64,000 nucleotides of DNA from an uncultured Saprospiraceae bacterium (GTDB lineage: Bacteria > Bacteroidota > Bacteroidia > Chitinophagales > Saprospiraceae). This document shows positions 1 to 9,117 of the stretch, one piece after another. The stretch lies in assembly GCA_937951615.1 (NCBI GenBank), contig CALFBH010000031.1, positions 62,001-126,000 on the forward strand, in the 5' to 3' direction. The notes under the pieces were generated by a model. It ran no database searches. It saw only the letters and a program-made list of their open reading frames with translations, and was not told the DNA's origin. The first letter of the stretch is position 1. Each line of letters begins with the position of its first letter. Both the position numbers and the translations under genes were made by a program.

Positions 1-17
1 CTTCTAAACTTTCCAAA

Positions 18-108
18 CCAACCAGTAGGCTAGCTCATTTGAATTTGTTTTTTGTCCCGATAATTATCGAGAGAATTTGAATTTGTCATTTGAATTTGTA
101 CCTTCAAA
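18..108. repeat. AATTTG-word simple-repeat arms around a palindrome
   Basis: Several copies of the word ATTTGAATTTG lie on both sides of the perfect 12-bp palindrome CGATAATTATCG (58-69). The tract runs up to the priA start codon, so an in-frame TTG at 90 lies inside the repeat and is unlikely to be the true start. The same word family recurs near 8955 and, inverted, at 58452-58480. Confidence 0.5.
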
Positions 109-110
109 TT

Positions 111-2594
111 ATGAGTCTGATTTTTAGCGAGCCGGTCACCAGTACTTATGTCGATGTCATTCTTCCTTTGGCATTGCCCAAGTCTTATACTTATAATGTT
201 CCTGAAGAATGGGAAGATAAAGTGAAGACAGGTGTGCGTGTAGAAGTACAGTTTGGCAAGACCCGAATTTATTCTGCTTTGGTGCGGCGAGTACATCAAA
301 CCCAGCCCGATTACGCACCAAAATTCGTTCTGTCTGTATTGGATAATGTGCCGATTGCTACCGAGCAACAATTGGCTTTGTGGGACTGGATTGCAGAGTA
401 TTATTGCTGCACAAGCGGCGAGGTGATGAATGCCGCCCTGCCTGCCGGACTCAAGCTGGCCAGCGAAACCCGCGTACTACTCAGCCCGGTTTTTAATGAT
501 AATTTTGAACACCTGACCGATGATGAATACCTGATTGCCGAAGCCCTCAGCATACAGGAAGAACTGAGTATTGAAGACGTCCAGAAAATACTCAATCGCA
601 AGACTGTCTATCCGCTGATTAATGCTTTATTATACAAACGGGTTATTTTATTAAAAGAAGAATTGAAACCCAAATTCAAACCTAAAGAAGTCAAATTTGT
701 CCGACTTGCAGAACCGTATCTTTCCGATCCTGACACCCTAAAAACGGCTTTTGAAATCATTGGCAGCCGTGCCATCAAACAACAAGAAGCATTGCTCGGC
801 TTTATTCAACTTTCTCGAGAACCCCGCGACACGCTCGACATCAAGCCCAGCGAATTAGTAGAATATGCCGGCATCAAAACTTCCCAAATCAAAGACCTTG
901 AAAAGAAAGGTATTTTTGAAATTTATACCAAAACCGTCAGCCGGATTTCTTTGTACGAAGAAGAACTGATGGGTAGTTTCCAACTCTCCGCCCAACAAGT
1001 TAAAGCCCTGCTGGAAATACAAGCCAGTTTTCTGGAAAAAAATACTGTGCTGTTACATGGCGTGACGGGAAGCGGCAAGACGCAGGTCTATATGGAACTC
1101 ATTAGCGAAGCGATAAAAGATGGCAAACAAGTCCTCTATCTGCTGCCTGAAATCGCTTTGACGACACAAATTATTGGTCGACTGCAAAAAGTATTTGGCA
1201 ACGATGTTGCCGTCTATCATTCCCGACTCAATAATAATGAACGAGTAGAAATATGGCATGAAGCACTGGTCGGAAAATCGGTCATCGTAGGCGCGCGCTC
1301 CTCTTTATTTCTACCTTTTCGGAAACTGGATTTAATTATCATCGACGAAGAACACGACCCGTCTTTTAAGCAACAAGACCCCTCGCCCCGCTATAATGCC
1401 CGCGACACGGCAATTTATCTGGCGCATAAATTTGGCGCAAAAGTACTGCTCGGCACCGCTACGCCTTCCCTCGAATCTTACGCCAATGCACAAGCCGGAA
1501 AATATGGACTAGTGAACATGATCGGACGTTATGGTGGTCTGCAAATGCCAGAAATCGTCATTGCAGATGCTGCATTGGAGACGAAGAAAAAAACAATGCA
1601 ATCCCATTTCACCTCCGCTTTATTGGAGGAAATCAAGGCGGCTCTTGCCAATGGCGAACAGGTGATTCTGTTTCAAAACAGACGCGGCTACGCTCCTACC
1701 CTACGCTGCGAAACCTGTGGCTGGACGGCTGAATGTATTCATTGCGACATCAGTCTGACTTATCACAAATATTCCAATGAGATGCGCTGTCATCTTTGTG
1801 GCTATCACACCAAACAACCGACAAGCTGCCCGGCCTGCGGTGACCACCAGTTCTCTATCCAGGGTTTTGGGACAGAAAAAATTGAAGATGAATTGCAAAT
1901 TTATCTGCCAGAGGCTAAAATTGCCAGAATGGACTGGGATTCAGTGCGTACAAAAAACAGCCATCAACGCATCATCAGCTCTTTTGAAGACAAGCAAATT
2001 GATATACTGGTCGGCACACAGATGGTGACCAAAGGACTGGATTTTGATAATGTCGGACTAGTCGGTGTACTGAGTGCTGACGGCTTGCTCTACTTCCCAG
2101 ATTTCCGAGCAACCGAACGCGCTTTCCAACTGATGACGCAGGTCAGCGGGCGGGCAGGACGTAGGCATAAGCGAGGCAAGGTTGTCGTGCAGGCTTTTAA
2201 TATCACTCATCCTGTACTGGCAGAAGTCGTGCAGAATAATTTTGCTGCTTTTTTTGAACGAGAAATCAATGAGCGCAAGGATTTTCGCTATCCGCCATTT
2301 TATCGACTGATTGCTATTCGGCTACGCCATAAGAAAAAACATGTTGTGGATGCTGCGGCTACTTTTTATGCCAAAGCCCTCACACAAAAACTGGGCAATC
2401 GGGTACTCGGTCCCGCAGAGCCTTCCGTCTCTCGTGTCCGCAATTATTATGTCATGGACATTTTGATAAAACTGGAACGCAAGAAAGAGGTGATTGAAAA
2501 AACAAAGGACTTGATTCGGCAGGTGAATATTGAGTTATCAGGACATAAAGGGATGTCTAGTGTTCGGGTTGGCGTAGATGTAGATCCGTACTAG
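111..2594 (+). CDS. priA: Primosomal protein N' (replication restart helicase PriA)
   Basis: PriA is a 3'-to-5' superfamily 2 DNA helicase that recognises stalled forks and reloads the replisome. The protein is about 827 residues, slightly longer than the E. coli enzyme, with an N-terminal 3'-DNA-binding domain (FSEPVTSTYVDVILPLALP). Walker A is GVTGSGKT at about residue 317 and the DEEH box at about 412. A cysteine-rich zinc insertion of eight Cys lies at about 533-576 (CETC, CIHC, CHLC, CPAC), followed by the C-terminal helicase lobe with VSGRAGR. I chose the ATG at 111 because the upstream TTG at 90 lies in a simple repeat. All catalytic motifs are intact. Confidence 0.95.
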   Translation: MSLIFSEPVTSTYVDVILPLALPKSYTYNVPEEWEDKVKTGVRVEVQFGKTRIYSALVRRVHQTQPDYAPKFVLSVLDNVPIATEQQLALWDWIAEYYCCTSGEVMNAALPAGLKLASETRVLLSPVFNDNFEHLTDDEYLIAEALSIQEELSIEDVQKILNRKTVYPLINALLYKRVILLKEELKPKFKPKEVKFVRLAEPYLSDPDTLKTAFEIIGSRAIKQQEALLGFIQLSREPRDTLDIKPSELVEYAGIKTSQIKDLEKKGIFEIYTKTVSRISLYEEELMGSFQLSAQQVKALLEIQASFLEKNTVLLHGVTGSGKTQVYMELISEAIKDGKQVLYLLPEIALTTQIIGRLQKVFGNDVAVYHSRLNNNERVEIWHEALVGKSVIVGARSSLFLPFRKLDLIIIDEEHDPSFKQQDPSPRYNARDTAIYLAHKFGAKVLLGTATPSLESYANAQAGKYGLVNMIGRYGGLQMPEIVIADAALETKKKTMQSHFTSALLEEIKAALANGEQVILFQNRRGYAPTLRCETCGWTAECIHCDISLTYHKYSNEMRCHLCGYHTKQPTSCPACGDHQFSIQGFGTEKIEDELQIYLPEAKIARMDWDSVRTKNSHQRIISSFEDKQIDILVGTQMVTKGLDFDNVGLVGVLSADGLLYFPDFRATERAFQLMTQVSGRAGRRHKRGKVVVQAFNITHPVLAEVVQNNFAAFFEREINERKDFRYPPFYRLIAIRLRHKKKHVVDAAATFYAKALTQKLGNRVLGPAEPSVSRVRNYYVMDILIKLERKKEVIEKTKDLIRQVNIELSGHKGMSSVRVGVDVDPY

Positions 2595-2599
2595 TATCT

Positions 2600-2614
2600 C
2601 AGGCTTCCAGCCTG
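2600..2614. repeat. Small hairpin CAGGCT-TCC-AGCCTG just after priA
   Basis: A 6-bp perfect stem with a 3-base loop begins six bases after the priA stop codon. There is no T-run, so it is not a canonical intrinsic terminator. Confidence 0.5.
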
Positions 2615-2682
2615 AACAGTTTAGAAAGGAAATTCCAAAAGAAAAAAGTCCAAATTCCATTACCCTCTGACTTATGATTTTT

Positions 2683-2775
2683 AGTCCATTTATCCTGACA
2701 CCATTCCCATACATTTCCGCTCATATCGTATTAATGGACAATAAGCGTCAGCAAGACGGCAGTTATCAATACGGA
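2683..2775 (-). pseudogene. Remnant of a formylglycine-generating-enzyme (FGE-sulfatase) domain gene
   Basis: On the minus strand, 2686-2730 encode YDMSGNVWEWCQDKW, the hallmark motif of the FGE-sulfatase/SUMF1 fold. The preceding codon in that frame region is a stop (TAA), and no further family motif continues in frame. A second stretch in another frame (about 2731-2775, DNCRLADAYC) resembles the C-terminal part of such domains, but it lies on the wrong side of the first motif, which suggests a rearranged and deleted gene. What remains is too short to function. Confidence 0.5.
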
Positions 2776-2782
2776 AAGTCCG

Positions 2783-2869
2783 TCACTTAGGTTTTTTATT
2801 CAGTCCCAGCTTTTGTAGCCAACTGCTAAAAGGGATTAAATCCAATATCGCTTCAAATATCTTGTTCAT
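2783..2869 (-). CDS. Possible 28-residue amphipathic peptide
   Basis: A short reading frame starts with ATG and encodes MNKIFEAILDLIPF followed by a polar, lysine-rich tail ending KKPK. It has no recognised family. It lies 22 bases downstream of a good TAnnTTTG-type box on the same strand (2892-2899), which is the main reason to list it. It could equally be an orphan leader of the adjacent FGE remnant. Confidence 0.25.
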   Translation of the reverse strand: MNKIFEAILDLIPFSSWLQKLGLNKKPK

Positions 2870-2891
2870 GGTTTTATGGTTTGTTTCTTTA

Positions 2892-2899
2892 CAAATGTA
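2892..2899 (-). promoter_or_regulatory. Bacteroidota -7 box TACATTTG
   Basis: This exact TAnnTTTG match on the minus strand lies 22 bases upstream of the 28-codon frame. No convincing -33 TTTG was seen at the usual spacing. Confidence 0.35.
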
Positions 2900-2947
2900 G
2901 AGAATTTAAAATAATATATTTATCTTTATCAAATAAAAAACAAAACA

Positions 2948-5014
2948 ATGAAACACTTAAACTTACTCTTAATCCTTGCACTTTTGGCAACATTCGCTCA
3001 AACAGGCATCAGCCAAAATACGTATTATGTGGACACTAATTCGCTTGGCGGTAATTGTTCCTATTCTAATCCTGGCACAGAAAGCAGCCCTTTTTGCAAT
3101 ATGTCTAAAATCACGGACATGGTCTATAATGGACAAATCAATGCAGGAGATATTATTTATATCAGAGCGGGCGTGTACCCTTCTTTTTCTATAAACAGTA
3201 TTGCAGGCACAGCCGGCAATCGGATTGTTATTCGCAACTATCCCGGCGAAACGCCTGTTATTGATGCTACACATCCCAATTCATCTACAAACGAATATGC
3301 CGTCCGTTTAAACAATAGTAACTACATAGAAATAAACGGACTGGAAATCATCAATGCCTATGGAGCGTATGTTGGCGGGCTGACCCTCAATAGTGCTGAA
3401 CATAATTTGATTATCAATAATCATATACACGATAATCGGCAGGGCAATAATGAAACCTGGACCAGCGGTATCAGGCTTTATGCCAGTTCTTACAACATCA
3501 TTCAAAATAATGAAATCCATGATAATAATCAGAATGGCATACAGACCTCCAGTAGCAACGATAATTCAAGCCAGTTTTCAATTCAAAACCAGTATTTGAA
3601 TAACCACATCTACAACCATAGCGGAATGACCGAACACTCAGATGGAATCGGTTTTTATGGTGCTTATACCTCCAATTGCATTATCTCCAGCAATCTGGTA
3701 CATGATAATGAAGACGACGGCATAGACACCTGGTCTTCCAACAACCATACCATCACGCATAATATCGTTTATAATTCAGGACAAATGGGGGTTGGTGACG
3801 GCAATGGATTTAAATTGGGCGGTGCCAATCAGGGTACAGTACCTGGTTACCATTTTGTGGCCTATAATATCAGTTATAATAATGCCTCAGATGGGTATGA
3901 CATGAATGGTAGTGGCGGGTCTGTCTTGTATAATAATATAGCTTATGACAATATAGCAGCAGGTATAGAAGATGGCTGGCGAGCCGACCAAACGACACCT
4001 AACGAGCTCCGTAATAATATTTTAATGGACAATCAGGATGGTGGGGCAAGCCTCAGTCAATATAGCAGCAATTCCGACTATAATTTGTATTATCAATCTA
4101 ATAATGCTGACCCACTAGTTCGGTACGACTACAGCAATTATTACAACTTAAGCGATTATCAAAATATAAATCCCAATGAAGCCAACTCACTTGCCGCGAA
4201 CCCACAGTTTGTCAATATCACGGCTGCTAATCTTGCCGATTATGATTTTCAATTGCAGTCCGGCTCTCCTGCCATTGATACCGGCGACCCTACCAATCCC
4301 GGCGCGGAAACTTATACTGGTGCAGCTCCCGATATGGGCGTTTATGAATATCAGGATCAGGGACTTCAGTTGGCTGTAAAATTCTTTTTGGAAGGAGCTT
4401 ATGATGTGAATACAAATTTGATGCGGGACGACTTGCGTACGACTGAAGTTTTACCCGCAGCTAATCCCTGGGTCTTGTCGTCGAATATTCCTGCTTCCGC
4501 TTTGGCTGTTGAGGGGGATGATGCGCTGGTAGATTGGGTTTTGGTAGAATTGCGGGCTGTAAATGATTTATCTACGGTTTTATATACCACCTCCGGTCTT
4601 GTACAACGGGATGGAGATTTGGTTGATTTTGATGGTGTATCACTGGTTGCAATAGACTATCCTCTGCCCAATACATTTCATATTTTTATCCAGCATAAGA
4701 ACCACTTGCCTGCTATGAGTGCCAGCCCGATTACCCTTGTCGGAAGTACCGCCACTTTCGACTTTACCACTCAAAATACTTATCAGGGGAGCGGAGTTGG
4801 GCAAAAGGAGTTGAGTCCCGGCGTTTGGGGTTTATATACTGGTAATAGCTCAGGAGATCAGGACATCAATGGGCAGGACAAAGCACTCTGGAATACTGAA
4901 AATGGTCTTTTCGGTCTTTATGCTCCCAATGATTTTAACATGGATGGGGAAGTGAATGGAGGAGACAAAGCGTACTGGAATGAGAATAATGGATTGTTTT
5001 CTTTGATTCCGTAA
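2948..5014 (+). CDS. Secreted right-handed beta-helix protein with dockerin-like C-terminus
   Basis: The 688-residue exported protein has a signal peptide (residues 1-22, ending at GISQ). Residues 23 to about 460 start like DUF1565/polysaccharide-lyase-9-type parallel beta-helices (TYYVDTNSLGG, GDIIYIRAGVY) and carry Asn-rich coils such as NYIEINGLEIINAYG. A module of about 210 residues follows, ending in two Ca-binding, dockerin-like loops (GDQDINGQDKALW and DFNMDGEVNGGDKAYW). Polysaccharide binding or cleavage is likely from the fold, but I cannot assign catalytic residues. It is the first gene of a two-gene tandem with its paralogue 28 bases downstream. There is no canonical T9SS sorting domain. 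A near-match -7 box (TATCTTTA, 2921-2928) lies 20 bases upstream. Confidence 0.85.
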   Translation: MKHLNLLLILALLATFAQTGISQNTYYVDTNSLGGNCSYSNPGTESSPFCNMSKITDMVYNGQINAGDIIYIRAGVYPSFSINSIAGTAGNRIVIRNYPGETPVIDATHPNSSTNEYAVRLNNSNYIEINGLEIINAYGAYVGGLTLNSAEHNLIINNHIHDNRQGNNETWTSGIRLYASSYNIIQNNEIHDNNQNGIQTSSSNDNSSQFSIQNQYLNNHIYNHSGMTEHSDGIGFYGAYTSNCIISSNLVHDNEDDGIDTWSSNNHTITHNIVYNSGQMGVGDGNGFKLGGANQGTVPGYHFVAYNISYNNASDGYDMNGSGGSVLYNNIAYDNIAAGIEDGWRADQTTPNELRNNILMDNQDGGASLSQYSSNSDYNLYYQSNNADPLVRYDYSNYYNLSDYQNINPNEANSLAANPQFVNITAANLADYDFQLQSGSPAIDTGDPTNPGAETYTGAAPDMGVYEYQDQGLQLAVKFFLEGAYDVNTNLMRDDLRTTEVLPAANPWVLSSNIPASALAVEGDDALVDWVLVELRAVNDLSTVLYTTSGLVQRDGDLVDFDGVSLVAIDYPLPNTFHIFIQHKNHLPAMSASPITLVGSTATFDFTTQNTYQGSGVGQKELSPGVWGLYTGNSSGDQDINGQDKALWNTENGLFGLYAPNDFNMDGEVNGGDKAYWNENNGLFSLIP

Positions 5015-5042
5015 GTACAACTTCACTACAAAATAAACCAAG

Positions 5043-6935
5043 ATGAATTTTTCTAAATTTTTATTTTTACCCTTACTAATACTCCCATTTACCATTTTCA
5101 GTCAAGTCATCACCGTTGGTAATGGTGGAGATTTTCCGACCCTCTCACAAGCCCAATCCTCTATGAATGCCGGAGATACTGTTATTGTATTAAATCAGGT
5201 ATTTTCAAATGGTACTCAATTTTTAACTAATGTTAATGGGCTTCCTGGCCAACCTGTAGTCATCATGGCGGAGAGCAATCAGGGAGCTATCTTTCAAGGT
5301 GGTACAGCGGGCATTCAGCTCAGCAACTGTAATCATGTAGAAATAAATGGGCTGGTTTTTCAACAACAGACCGGAAATGGGCTCAATATAGATGATGGAG
5401 GTAACTATAATTCGCCATCCACTCACATCGAAATTCGAAATTGTTTGTTTAGGGATATGGCAGCAAGTGGTAATAATGATCTCTTAAAAATGTCAGGTGT
5501 CGATCATTTTCTAATCTCAAATTGTACGTTCCTGAATGGTGGGGCTGGCGGATCAGGAATTGATTTTGTTGGTTGTCATTATGGTGTTGTTGAGGACTGT
5601 CTTTTGGACAATGCTGGCTCAAGTGGCGTCCAAAATAAAGGAGGCACCCAATTTATTACCATTCAAAGAAATGTGTTTAAAAACTTTTCTCAAAGAGCTT
5701 TAAATCTTGGCGGCAGTACGGGATTGCAATATTTTAGACCACCTCTTCCCAATCCCATTGTCAATGCTTTTGAAGCTGCTGACATCAATGTCTTTTCCAA
5801 TGTTTTTATTAATAATTGGGCACCCATAGCCTATGTTGGCTGCGTGCGTGTACAAGTCAGGAATAATACTTTTTATAAACCGCAGAATTGGGTCATCAGG
5901 ATATTACAGGAAACCACCGAAAATGGATTTTTGCCTGCTGGAAATAATGAGTTTAGTAATAACATCATTTATCTTGAAAATGACCTGACGGAAGTCAATA
6001 TAGGTTCTAATACCGATCCGGCATCTTTCACTTTTAGCCATAATGCCTGGTTTAATGAAGCCACGAATAGCTGGGCACCTTCCCTGCCCGTCACAGATCA
6101 AAACCAACTGATTGCCAATCCTCTATTCGCCGACCCCGTGAACGAAGATTTTAAATTGACTAGCCAAAGTCCTTTTATAGGAAATGGATTCCCATTTAAT
6201 AGTCCAGCAACAGATTTTGACCAGCTTCCATTTTCTGTTCCACCATCGAGAGGTGCCTATGAAGGAAATGTAAGTATTGGCCCGCCTGACTTAGCCATCC
6301 GTTTTTTCCTGGAAGGAGCTTATGATGCCAATACTGGTCTAATGAGCGATGATTTACGCGATAAAGGATTTTTACCTGCTGAAAATCCCTGGTCACTCAG
6401 CCCAAATATTCCTGCTTCGGCTATGGCTGTTGAAGGTAATGATGCACTGGTGGATTGGGTTCGGGTGGAGCTACGAAATCCGAATAATTTTTCTGACATT
6501 TTATACCTGACTTCCGGGCTAGTACAGCGGGATGGTGATTTAGTTGATTTTGATGGCGTATCGTCGATTGCTATAAATTATCCATTGCCCAATACATTTC
6601 ATATCCTGATTCATCATAAAAATCATCTAAAAGCCATGAGTGCTACACCTGTTACTGTTGCTGGAAGTACCGCTACTTTCGACTTCACGACTCAAAATGC
6701 CTATCAGGCAGGCGGAGTCGGACAAACAGAACTCAGTCCTGGTATATGGGGATTATACGCAGGAAATGGTACGAATGATAATGACATCAATGGACAGGAT
6801 AAAGCATCTTGGGTAACAGAAAATGGCCTGTTTAACGTTTATTCTTCAAGTGATTTTAATCTGGACGGCGAAGTCAATGGCGGAGATAAAATTTACTGGA
6901 ATGGAAATAATGGCTTGTTTTCTTTGATTCCCTAA
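5043..6935 (+). CDS. Secreted right-handed beta-helix protein, paralogue of the upstream gene
   Basis: The 630-residue protein has a signal peptide (residues 1-20) and a shorter beta-helix region (about 21-410). Its C-terminal module of about 210 residues closely matches that of the preceding protein: RFFLEGAYDANTGLM, VQRDGDLVDFDGVS and a final DFNLDGEVNGGDK loop before NGLFSLIP. The beta-helix portions are far less alike than the C-terminal modules, which suggests module swapping or gene conversion. Shared orientation and close spacing suggest co-transcription. The function is inferred to be extracellular carbohydrate or surface binding. Confidence 0.85.
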   Translation: MNFSKFLFLPLLILPFTIFSQVITVGNGGDFPTLSQAQSSMNAGDTVIVLNQVFSNGTQFLTNVNGLPGQPVVIMAESNQGAIFQGGTAGIQLSNCNHVEINGLVFQQQTGNGLNIDDGGNYNSPSTHIEIRNCLFRDMAASGNNDLLKMSGVDHFLISNCTFLNGGAGGSGIDFVGCHYGVVEDCLLDNAGSSGVQNKGGTQFITIQRNVFKNFSQRALNLGGSTGLQYFRPPLPNPIVNAFEAADINVFSNVFINNWAPIAYVGCVRVQVRNNTFYKPQNWVIRILQETTENGFLPAGNNEFSNNIIYLENDLTEVNIGSNTDPASFTFSHNAWFNEATNSWAPSLPVTDQNQLIANPLFADPVNEDFKLTSQSPFIGNGFPFNSPATDFDQLPFSVPPSRGAYEGNVSIGPPDLAIRFFLEGAYDANTGLMSDDLRDKGFLPAENPWSLSPNIPASAMAVEGNDALVDWVRVELRNPNNFSDILYLTSGLVQRDGDLVDFDGVSSIAINYPLPNTFHILIHHKNHLKAMSATPVTVAGSTATFDFTTQNAYQAGGVGQTELSPGIWGLYAGNGTNDNDINGQDKASWVTENGLFNVYSSSDFNLDGEVNGGDKIYWNGNNGLFSLIP

Positions 6936-6942
6936 GTTGGAG

Positions 6943-6985
6943 AAATTTCAAAATGGGAAATTCCAAATTCCAAAGAAGAAAAAGA
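6943..6985. repeat. GGAAATTCCAAATTCC-type simple repeat
   Basis: Degenerate short words (AAATTTCAAAATGGGAAATTCC) start right after the stop codon of the beta-helix gene. Related words occur at 2628-2660 after priA. Confidence 0.4.
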
Positions 6986-7029
6986 AAAAGTCAAGTTTGC
7001 AAGCGACGCGACGCAAGCGCAGGCATTTT

Positions 7030-8787
7030 TTATAAAGCAATTTCTATATAAAAAATAGTGTATTTGTTTGGCACAGACTCAATCCAGATTCTCCCATTAT
7101 AAAGACCAATAATGCGCTCGCAAATAGCAAGCCCTACACCTGCTCCTTTGTTCTCTTGCTTATTCAGTCTATTGAAAATTTTAAACACCTTTTCCTGATA
7201 TTTCGGCTCAATGCCTATACCGAAATCTTTCACTGAAATATGCTGAAAATTATCCTTTAAGGAATGTCGAATTTCTACCTTACAGTCCTCGTCTTTTTTT
7301 CTGAATTGTGTCGCATTTGCAATGAGTTCACCAAATAGACACCTTGCATGGTGATTCGTCATTTTTATTTGAATATCATCACAAGAGACATGGAGAGGGA
7401 CATCTGAGGGATTGCATTTTTGTTGTACTTGTTGCATAATCTCAGGTAGAAAGGTTGAAGCAATTTCTCCTGCTTCCGGTTTTTTGAAGGAAGTATATTC
7501 CAGCAGACGAGCTAGATTATTATTAATAATACTTGTTTCCGATAGAATGAAATCAATATACTCCTTTCCCCTTTCATCCAATCCCTTGCCATAATATTTA
7601 TCCAGTAGATTCACAAAGCCGTTAATGCCACGAATGGGTTCACGCAAATCATGCGAAATGATATGAGCAAACTGTTCTAAAATAGCATTGTGCTCTTTTA
7701 TTTCTCTGTTTTTCTCTTCTAGCAAGTTGATTTCCTCTTCTCGTTCTACTATGATTTTCTTTAAATTTTCACCTTTAGCGGTCTTCAACTCTTCCTCTGA
7801 TATTTCATAAAGCTGCTTAAGGAAAGGATAAGCTTTGTCTGGTTCTCCTTTTTCTTCGTAATAAGTCTCCGTTAGTTTAAGTGTTTTTTGTTTTTGAAAT
7901 ATAGTAGCCTTGCTTTCTTCATGAATCAATTCCTCTATGCAGACCATTGCCTCATGCTCTTCTTCAAGCATAAAATGTAAATTTGCTTTATCTAATAATA
8001 TATCAAAGTATACTTTGTGCATCGAATATTCTGCTGCCAGTTTTAGTGCTTCGTTAGTCTTTTCAAGTGATAATTGATAATTATTTTCTTTCTTATAAAT
8101 AGCTCCAAGCAGCCCATTACATAATATCTTGATCGAACTAACTTCATTTTCTTGTTTTTTGGGAATAGTTTTTGACCATTTCTGGAAATTTGCAATTATC
8201 TGCTTAGCTTTTTCCAATTCTTCCATTTTCATATAAAGATAGGCTTTGTTATAAAGATGGTTAGCTGTTAGATAAGTATCGTTTTTTTTCTCCGCAATTT
8301 CTATAGCAATATCTACATACTGAATGGCTTTAGCATAATCGCCAATTCGCCCATAAAGCACGCCCAAATTGATATGTGTACCTCTAATTGGTTCGCCTTC
8401 AACCACAGACAAAGAACGCAAAAAATAATTGATCGCCAGTTGATTATTGTGCGTGTCATAATACACAGAAGCTATACGACCAAATGCATCTGCTAGTTTT
8501 TGTCGGTCATTAGGAAAATGTTCTTTGGATAAGTCCAAAACCTTTTTCATGGTTTCAAGGGCTTCGTCAAATCTACTTAAATAACGAAGACAGATGCCTT
8601 TAAGATGACAGGATAATATTTGATATTCGTAATTTTGTAGCGAAAGGGAAAGATCAAGGGATTTTTGCGCCATATCAAGCGCAGTAAGCGGCGTTTTTTC
8701 TCTTAGGGCATGCCCTTCTTCGTACAAGCGAACCATCCGCTCAAAATCGGTCTCATTAATATTACTATTTGAATCTTGTATCTCCAT
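7030..8787 (-). CDS. TPR-containing soluble sensor histidine kinase
   Basis: The 585-residue protein has no signal peptide or membrane segment, so it should be cytosolic. Residues 1 to about 340 form a run of tetratricopeptide-like helical repeats (for example QLAINYFLRSLSVVEG and YAKAIQYVDIAIEIAE). A coiled coil (about 345-375, rich in E and K) leads to the phospho-acceptor H-box HDLREPIRGINGFV (about 378). The HATPase_c domain follows with N-box ELIANATQF, G1 DFGIGIEP and G2 GAGVGLAICERI. Autophosphorylation on the H-box His is expected. No response regulator is adjacent, so the partner is encoded elsewhere. Confidence 0.88.
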   Translation of the reverse strand: MEIQDSNSNINETDFERMVRLYEEGHALREKTPLTALDMAQKSLDLSLSLQNYEYQILSCHLKGICLRYLSRFDEALETMKKVLDLSKEHFPNDRQKLADAFGRIASVYYDTHNNQLAINYFLRSLSVVEGEPIRGTHINLGVLYGRIGDYAKAIQYVDIAIEIAEKKNDTYLTANHLYNKAYLYMKMEELEKAKQIIANFQKWSKTIPKKQENEVSSIKILCNGLLGAIYKKENNYQLSLEKTNEALKLAAEYSMHKVYFDILLDKANLHFMLEEEHEAMVCIEELIHEESKATIFQKQKTLKLTETYYEEKGEPDKAYPFLKQLYEISEEELKTAKGENLKKIIVEREEEINLLEEKNREIKEHNAILEQFAHIISHDLREPIRGINGFVNLLDKYYGKGLDERGKEYIDFILSETSIINNNLARLLEYTSFKKPEAGEIASTFLPEIMQQVQQKCNPSDVPLHVSCDDIQIKMTNHHARCLFGELIANATQFRKKDEDCKVEIRHSLKDNFQHISVKDFGIGIEPKYQEKVFKIFNRLNKQENKGAGVGLAICERIIGLYNGRIWIESVPNKYTIFYIEIAL

Positions 8788-9117
8788 AACCTAGTTTTAT
8801 ACGGAGGCAAGATAATTAGGATGCAATAGATAATCGAAATAAGAGACAATTTTTATCTATTTTTACAGAAACCAGTGACTTGGTGTTTTGTATAAGTGCT
8901 TGGACTCAACTAAACGCCACTTTCAATTTACATAATTGGCTTATTGTCAATACTTTTTTGAATTTGAATTTGACGTTTGGATTTGTATTTCCACTTATAT
9001 TGAAAAATGAAAAGCAGAATGCACGAATCATATTCGTCTTTAATTCGTGCATTCGTGGCTAATACAACATCAACATGTGGATAGGCAAGATGCCTGTCCA
9101 ACTACAACAAATCAAAC
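8788..9117. other. Gene-free spacer with simple repeat and stem-loop
   Basis: I see no gene here. The stretch holds an AATTTGAATTTGACGTTTGG simple repeat (about 8950-8990) and the GCACGAAT stem-loop described separately. It probably also contains the kinase promoter on the minus strand, but no clean TAnnTTTG box was found. Confidence 0.5.
9017..9062. repeat. GCACGAAT stem-loop repeat, copy 1
   Basis: GAATGCACGAAT (9017-9028) is mirrored by ATTCGTGCATTC (9043-9054), and GTGGCTAA follows. The same arrangement occurs at 23889-23931, and a half copy lies at 14651-14670, so this is a dispersed family rather than a one-off hairpin. Confidence 0.6.
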
